Shown piece by piece: positions 13,301 through 22,300 of a DNA stretch of 64,000 nt; position 1 is the stretch's first letter; the number at the start of each line of letters is the position of its first letter. Origin of the DNA: Tridacna crocea. Lineage: Eukaryota > Mollusca > Bivalvia > Cardiida > Cardiidae. The notes under the pieces were generated by a model. The model saw nothing but the letters and a program-made list of their open reading frames with translations. It was not told the DNA's origin and searched no databases. The stretch is from the NCBI GenBank assembly GCA_943736015.1, contig OX031070.1, forward strand, positions 41,192,173 through 41,256,172, in the 5' to 3' direction. A program made the translations under genes and the position numbers.

Positions 13301-16300
13301 GGCGTGAGTCTGGAGATGCGCTATGGCTTATATGCATGTTAACTGATGATTACAAATACAGAGCAAGCCTGTCACTTTTCCCCGCATACCGAAGTAATGC
13401 GTCGAGGGACGTTCCGTGCAGTCTGAATTTGATCTTCGCTATCCACAAAGGCGCATCTGACCTCGCACGGCAGAGTAGAAGTTAAACCCCCATGTCAATC
13501 AAAGAAAAGAGGGAGCTACCTTTGCCCTTTTGTTTATCGAGTGCTCCTCCTTTTTAAGGTGGGTCCCGCCATGGGCCTTGATGCCCATGAAATGTTTTAC
13601 CTCGTTGTCATAGTTTATAATATGCCCTATTTACTGATAAAAGTATAAAGCCCGTCTGACATTTAACCTTTTCCCCAACAATCCCTGGTTTTCACGACCC
13701 TGAGAAAGAAGCCTTCAATAAGCAATTGTAAGAAAAGGAGAAAATGCTTGTAACCAGTAATTTCTCCTTTTCCCACAACGTTTTTAACTCTGCTGAAAAC
13801 AAATTTAACCCTTTCCCAAACAAGCCCTTGTTTTTACGTGTCTGCAATACAAGTCTTTTGAAAACACTGTGGGAAAAGGAGAAATTGCTCATAACGAGCA
13901 ATTTCTCCTTTTCCAACAGTGTTTTCTACCCGTTCTGATAATTTTCTGCCATTGTTATGAAAGTTGAAATTGTCGTCTGCAAACTCTTTCAGTTTGGAAG
14001 AGTCTAAAATTTGCTATTTGGGAAAGGGTTAATTTCAATTTCTGAGTTACGTTTATTTTGTCGTCTGCAAGTGCTTTCAAATTGGATCAGTCTAAAATTT
14101 TGTCGTTTGGTAATGGGTTAACACAAAACAGTGCATCGAGGTCAGATCCATGCAGCTATGGTACCGATCTTCAATGTCCACAAAGGCCCATCTCGTCGAG
14201 CTTTGCAGGTTAAAGTCCAAGCTTACAGTTTAAACCCAAAGTCAATCAAAGAAAAAGAAAGAAGCTACCTTTGCCTTTCTGTTTTTTCGATTGTTCTTCT
14301 TCCTTAAGGTCGGCGCGGTCATGTACCTTAATGCCCATAAACTGTTTAAGTTTATTGTCATGTTTTATAATACGCTGTAACTCCTTCATCTCGATCTCTT
14401 GCTGGGCCATGTCTTTATCGTTTCTTTCCTTCAGCGCCATCATTTTGTTCTGGGCCTCGTCTCTGCAATATGAAAATCCCTGGGTTTTACGACGCTGAGA
14501 TGGAAGCCTTTTGAAAACAATGTGGGAAAAGGAGAAAATGCTGGTAACCAGCATTTTCTCCTTTTCCCACAATGTTTTCTAGCCTACAGGAAGCAAATTT
14601 CAGTTTCTGTGTTACGTTTATTTTGTCGTCAGGAATATTTGCTGTCGATTTGGACCATTCTTAACTCTTTACCCGACGAGAAAATTTCAGACTTGTCCAA
14701 ATTGAAAGCATTTGCAGACGACAAAATAAAGGTGACTAAAAAATAGAAATTTGTTCTGGGAAGGGTAGAAAACACTGTGGGAAAAGGAGAAAATGCTGGT
14801 TACCAGCATTTTCTCCTTTTTCCATAGTGCTTTCAAAAGGCTTCTTTCTCAGGGGCGTCAAAAGTAGGGATTGTGTGGTAATGGGTTAATTTTTTTGTCA
14901 TTTGGCAAAGAGTTAATGTTGGGAGGAATGTATTCTCTTTTTGCCACAATGTTTCCAAGACCAGTCTGGCGAATCTCTCTAAAGACCAAAGGTTAGAGCT
15001 AATGTGACAAATTAGGTAACAACAGTAAAAAAAAGGGGGGCGGGGGCAATGTCTGTCAATTAAGATGTGGCTCACCGTTCCTCATAAGCCTCTGTGGCTT
15101 GGGTAATATTGGAGTTAATCTCCCTTTTCGTGTCTTCCAGTTGTTTCGTCAAACGTTTATGTATGGTGTCAAACACGGCTTTGTCCTGTCGAATATGATC
15201 TATTTCCTCTCGGAGCCGGGCGTTCGAGGCCAGTTGCTTGTTGAATTTGATCAGTTCCTGATGTTTGAGAAATTACTTTCATGAGTCACGGTCTTAGAGA
15301 AACGGGTTTCATAAATCTTTGTGATGCATTATACCATATGACGATTCACTACGCTACCCTACCCTTGGCGGATCGAGCTTGATTTTTACATTCACCCGAT
15401 ACGCTTTTTCATTGGATGCAGCCAGCTCTAGCCGCAACAAATGAAATCGCTCGTAGCATTTCATCTTTGATAAAAAAGAACAAGATCTCTACCTTTCGAA
15501 TAGGAGGTAAACATGGAAAGCCACGTGGATGTCTGCTTATCGCTTCATGTGTATTCGTAAGCGGTTTGTAAAAACGATATTTCATTTGCTTTTAGAAATA
15601 TGATGTGAAGGGGGATAATAGCCAGCATCCAACAGAGGGCGCATCGCAGGAATCTCGAAATCGGGCTCAATCAGCCAAGGTAAGATCCACGTAGTGATCG
15701 TAAACTTGGCTAGCGAAGATGTAAAGCCCAAGACATCACATGATTATGGGTTCTCTGGAGCCACTTTTTTTTTTTCAATAACCGACTTAAAGGTGGCCCT
15801 TCCGATTTTGGGACGAAAATTTTACAAAAATACAAAAAAAATCATCTTTATACTCCCAAAGCCTTATAATGTTCATTCATTTAACCCCAGTAGTCGAAAA
15901 CCATCCGACAACTAGATAAATTAGAGATTTACTACAGCCCAGGTCGACACTGGAGGGAAACACAGTCTATTTTTACATGAGCAACTCGCTCATTTACATA
16001 CCGGAAAAATACAGACGAAGCTTCAAACATAGCGTTCGAAGTTCTAGACATTATGAAAAATAATTACATGTTTGTTATGTTGTGGAATTTAATAGTCAAT
16101 AGTCACGTGCAAGTCACTTAACATTCCCACAGTGCTTTTTTTTTTTTTATTTTGCCGGGAAATCTAAAAATTGCTTAAGAGGATACGTAGCCTTTTAAGG
16201 GAATACCACCAAAAAAAATTTTTTTTGTAATTTCATGATTCTTGTTTACTGATTTTTTTTTTTCATATAAAATTCATTGACATAATAAAATATATATTTT

Positions 16301-19300
16301 TCAATTTGGTGTGATGTGAAAATTCTACTTTAAATCATGAGGAACACTGGTCCGTTGACAAACAGAAAATTGACCATTGGCAAAAGGGTTATGGCTCAGG
16401 TCAGTCTGCGCAGGCTGAACTGGGCCGATACTTTTCGCAGATGCATTAAGCCCCCTTTTCACAGTGCCGCTTGTTAGAACCACTTTCGAAATTTTTATTT
16501 CAAAACTGGATTTTATTTCAAAAGTTTTTTTTTTTTTTTTTTTTTTTTCTCAAAACTGGATTTTATTTCAAAAGTGGTTCTAACCATAGGCACTCGGTTT
16601 ACTAGTATTTTACTTTTGTATGTTACCTCTTCTATTTCGGCATATCTTAAATACTAGAAGGTTTCGCAGCGGCCATGTTTTTAAGCAACGGAAGTACTTG
16701 ACCATGCAGGTTTCGATTTACGCTGGCTTCCGAATCGTCATTAACATGCTGGCAAATACTGGTACCAGGATAGGGTAAACAAGACGTTCTATTTCAAGAA
16801 TAGAAAAATTTTGCACTTCCGTTGCTTTAAAACATGGCCGCTGCAAAACCTTCTAGTATTTAAGATATGCAGGAATAGAAGAGGTAAGGTACAAAAGTCA
16901 AAGACAAGGAAACCGAGTGCCTATGGTTCTAACAGAGCATGGGGCTCACATGTATATAAAAAATACCGACAAATGAAATGTGACGTGCTCGACAGGGAAT
17001 GGAGTTGGACTCCTTGTTCAAATTATCAGATTCTGTATTGACCATTGACCAAGCACTCTAGTTCTCTGTCTAGTTCTAGATTTTGAAAGTAACGTAATTT
17101 CTTATTGAAAATTTCTTAAATTCCAAATCTAAAAAAAGTCTTTAGAATCAAACCAAGATAATATAATCAAGAATGGTTGGTGAATAGGCGTCCCACGGAG
17201 CCCGTATTCACCAACCGTTCTTCAAAACGTTCTTTGTCTTATTCTCCAGAATTTTCTACATTTGTAAGTAACACAACTTCTGGCTGGCTAAACCATTTGG
17301 TTTAGCCAATCATAGGTTGTGTAACTTACAAATTTAGAAAATCTTGGAGAATAAGACAAAGAATATTCTCAAGAATGGTTGGTGAATATGGGTCTAGCAG
17401 GTTGTAAGGTCTGAAGTTTGTCAAGAAGTGATGATGTAAAAACTCCGGACCTGATCTAGACGGTTCTCTGTGACCCTTAACCTCTTTTTGATGCTCATTT
17501 CAATATCTTCCTCAGTGGCGCATCCCATCAACTTCCGTTCTTCGTTAATCTGCTCTTGTAGGTTTAGTATCTGAAAATAAACGAAAATATACACCAAGCT
17601 GACAAGGAGCCATAAGAATCCAGCTTTCTATGGGCTTGCCTAAAAAAGGGGTGTATACAGCCGCCTGAACGACAGGCCGAATACACTCGGCTAACTAGAG
17701 GGAGTAATCACACGATTAAGCAAAGCGTTGAGAACGCTGAAGTGGTATTTGTCAGAAAGCCATTGTGGGAAATTAATAATTTGAAGGAAAAAGAGATATA
17801 TTATTCAAATATTGGCTTGAAAGCCAACCTACTAAGCAAATGAATACATTTTTGGTTGAAAGGAGAGTACTCATGACAAAGTTAGGATTATACTTTTGTG
17901 TTTTGGTGGTCTTCCTTTGCTCATAAGTACTTGGGAGTAACGCTTTTGACAGTAGGACGCATGATGAACAAAGAGAGAAATCATGTGAATATATCGAATA
18001 AAATTAAGTTTGTAACTGAAAACTATGCTTTTGAAATATCTTGGTCGTTAACATTTAATTCCCAACATTACAATCAATATTTCCATCTATAAATATTCGT
18101 GCCCAATCAAATGGAAAGGCCCGCAATCATGGAATGTACAAGCCATGGGACGAAATAGTTTTGGAACAAAAAAGCGTAGGACCAAGCGATCGGCAAACGA
18201 CTGTATCATCGCACCAATAGAAGGCTATAAGCGAGTGGAGCTATTTTCAATAAAGAATTAGTATTTCCAAGATCGGTGGTCTCACCCAGTGTATTTTGAC
18301 ATGCCATTTCCATATCTTAGTGCAACTTAACTCATTACCAAACAACGAAATTTTAGGTTTGTCTCATCTTCTCAAGCCAAGGATATTAAGGTAGTACCCT
18401 TGGCCGCTCGCCTCTTTGAAAATCGAAGCTACCGCTGCGCCATTTCATTGGATGCCATCAAAACCCATCGCGTCCAATCAAACCATCCGTAACAAGAAAT
18501 CTTTCGCAAAATAGAAAACAATATGGCGGCGCCCGTCAAAAACGAAAGTTGTCGTGTTTGTGACGAAAGTTTGCCAAAAAAGAGTAGACGGTCGGTATTT
18601 AATGAGTTTTTTATAGTTCATGATCAAATATTTGAAATATTACGACGGGTTCCACAGCCAAATGATTGCGAATCATCGTTTGTCTGTTCGTCTTGTTTTT
18701 GATATGATGAATCCTAAAGCGCAGCCATATTTGATACATAGCCTAACAAATCTTATTACGAACATTCTGATTGGTCAGAAATAATATCAGCAAAGGTCAC
18801 GCAACTCATGATATTCGATAGCTGGCCCAGCGGGAGTTTCGATTTTTAAATAGGCGAGCGGCCAAGGGTACGTAACGAACAAAGTGGAGTTAGTATTCTT
18901 GGCTTGCGAAGATGGGTTTGTCCAAATCGGAAGCATTTGCAGATGACAAAATAAAAGTGACTGAAAATTTGACATTTATTTTGTGTAGGGTAGAAAACAT
19001 TGTTGGAAAAGGAGAAAATGCTGGTTACCTGCATTAGCTCTTTTTCCCCACAGTGTTTCCTAAAGGCTTCTTTCTCAGGGGCGTCAATAGTAGGGATTGT
19101 GTGGTAATGGGATAAAAACTCATTTGCCAGAGTTTAGTTGGATTTATTTTTCTTCGGTTTTGCACAAAATACGATACATGGTCTTCAAAATTCAATATTG
19201 AACTCATAGTGGTAATGTCTTCGACAAATACCACAAATATGGACCGTATCCATCACGCTAACAAGGGGTCATACACACTCGGCTAACCGTGTGTCGTATA

Positions 19301-22300
19301 CGACCAGCTAACAAATCAGTATAAACACATCTAATATTGGTTTGGTGAGACGATTGAAAATATAGGAAGATTGGTTAAATCTACATAGAATGATCTGATG
19401 CCGAGCTAGATCGCGATTTCGGTACACAAGTAGCAGACATAGAGGATATTTGTTTTTTTCGGTGTAAGATCGAAATTTATTTCATCGAGTGGACACCATC
19501 GGTAATATTTTCACGAGTGGCGCAGCCACGAGTGAAAATATTAACGATGGTGTTCACGAGATGAAATAAATTTCAATCTTTCACCGAAAAAACCAAATAT
19601 TCTATTTATTTTATGCTTTTAACCCTTTCTGGGAGGAGCTTCATCAAAATGCAGTACAGTTCTTTTCCCTTATTCCCCGTGGCGTACCTCTCCCGCATAG
19701 CAACGTTACGTCAAGCACGTGAAATGTAAGATATATGACGTCATATTTCCCATCTGGTTGTCAGGCACGCGCAATTAACCTGGGTAAAAAGAACGTGAAA
19801 ATCGGTATTTTCACTGGTGGTACCAGTGTAAGATCGAAAAATATTTTCACTGCCATTTCTCGATATCCTACCGGAAAGCATGAAATAAAAAAACGTTAAC
19901 TTACGTCGGAGTCGAGTTCTTTGATCCTTTTCTGTTCCTCCTTGCACTGGTAATTATAACTGTCTAATTGGCTTATCAGTTCTAACAACACAATGGTGTT
20001 TTTGTGGTCCTCGGCCTGGTTCTTCTCGCTCCTCGCCAGTCGCAATATCTTGGCCATCTCCTCGCTCTCTTGTTTCAGTTTGTGTAACTCGTCTCTTTTT
20101 GTTAAAAATTACAGTATCGCAAGTTATTTAACAAAGTCTTTTCCAAACAATCTTGTGTCTTAACGACGGTGCGGAGGATGGCTTTTGATCCCCTTTTTTT
20201 TCAGAATATTAGTCATATGATTGTATTTTATTGCCTCTTGAAAACTTGTATACTACTGTTGAATAAATAGAAGATAATCAGCTGGTTATTTATTATATGA
20301 AAAATATCTCACGAGGATGCATTGTTATAGGCGTTGAAAAACGAGTGCGCAGCACGAGTTTTTTTGTTTTGTTTTTTTTAACGCCTTACCACGCATCCGA
20401 GTGAAAAATCTTTCATATAAAAAATAACAAGTTGATTATTTATTCATTATATACCTTATTAACAAATTATTATCTTTAATTTTTCGTTTGAAAGTCGGAA
20501 TCAGTACTTTGGATAGAGAGAAGAAATCAGGGACATAGTGCGGATGAATGAATAATTTAAAAGAACAAAAAAAGACTACTTGTGGAAAATATAGAACTTA
20601 CAATTAACACTATCTATAAGTGCTTAATGAAAAAAAAGTCGTTCCTAAATTACGGCAGGAAGTGAAAGTTGATATCGTCACTAGTGATGATATCAAAATT
20701 TATTACACTTGGAAATTCCAGGATTTCACTGCTAGGTATATAATAAAATGTTTACCACCACACAGAATCTTAGACTTGCCCACATTGGAAACATTTCCAG
20801 ACAACAAATCATGTTATTCAAGACATAGCTCCTTTTCCTTTGTATGGCAGAAAACATCGTGCGAAAAGGAGAAAATGCTGGTTACCAGCATTTTCTCCTT
20901 TTCGCACAATGTTTTCATAACGCTTCTATCTCAGGATCGTAAAAACCTGGGATTGTTTGGTAAAGGATTAAAACCTTTAGAAGGGTAAAGGAAAAGAAAG
21001 ATATAGGGTATGTGGCTTTAAAAAAGCTATTAAACTTACTGTTGTTTACGAAGGACGTTGCACGATTCTTCGCAATAAGCCCGTCTATCGCCTTCCATCA
21101 CGTGTAACTGTCTTTGTAAGCGGTACAGTTCGGATTCGAGCTGGGACTCATCTTGCCCGTCCTCGCCGCTCACAGACCTCCGACCGGCCTGCATTGTGTT
21201 AGGTTGACCTCCGCTTCCACCACCTCCAGCTAGAGAATTAACCCTTTACTCCATAGATACTCATTTCTACGCATTGCTTGTAGGAGCCTTTGGAAAACAT
21301 TGTGGCAAAAGGTGAAATTGCTCGTGACGAGCAATTTCACCTTTTGTCACAATATTTTCTATGCTATCAAAAGGTGTCATATACACATAAGAAACGGCTT
21401 TATCCTTGCTGTTATTTAGGGTCAATTAGAGATACCATAGAAATGCCTCACGGGTAAAGGGTTAAACGTTAAACGCTCACAGTTTGGTTTTTTTTTTTTT
21501 AATATATACAGATATAGATCTACTTAACTATTCACAAAAAGATAAAATTCAATTTTGTATTTCCTCTAAACCTTCTTAAAATTTAAACCCAGAACATTCC
21601 GAAGCCAGCACTGTTGACTTTATTTGAGTTTGCTCCTGTGCTCTTGTTAGGCCCACGTTTGCCTTGTAACGTTATTTCGTTATGGTTACGAGGAAAATAA
21701 GGCCATTAATTGTTGAAATAGTGCAAGAAAAGATACAAAATATTGTTAGGAAAGGAGAAATTGTTTATTTTCAGTATTTTCTCATTGGGTCACATGCACT
21801 TAAGCGCATACATAAATACTGAGGCACATGAATAGCCTACTTATGAATGAGTATTTAATTACTTTTTTTTTTTTTGGTGGTGCTGCCCGCACACCCCTGC
21901 CTTTCTTCCCAGGTAAAAAAAAAACGAATTTGTGACATGTTATTGGGCTGAGGTTCATTGGTTGATAAAATAACAAAATGGCCGAAGTGTTGGGCGGTTC
22001 TAATTCCTTCTTCAAAGGCACGTCATTTGTTTATCTTAGACGTTCAGGGCTACTCCGTCAATGATGTATGTGCCTCGTCTTTAGATATGATTTAAGTTAG
22101 CCAGGCCCTTTCCAAAACAATCGAACAACCCTGAAGAGAGAGGCGCTTGAAAATTTTGTGAGAAAGAAATATCCAGCATTTTCTCAATTTTCTAAAATTG
22201 TTCATAACATTTCCAAGACAAATAGTCTAGATCAGACACCAAAACTCACTTTGTCATCATCAATTCTAAGCTATAGGAGAACTTAAACAATAAAAAAAAT

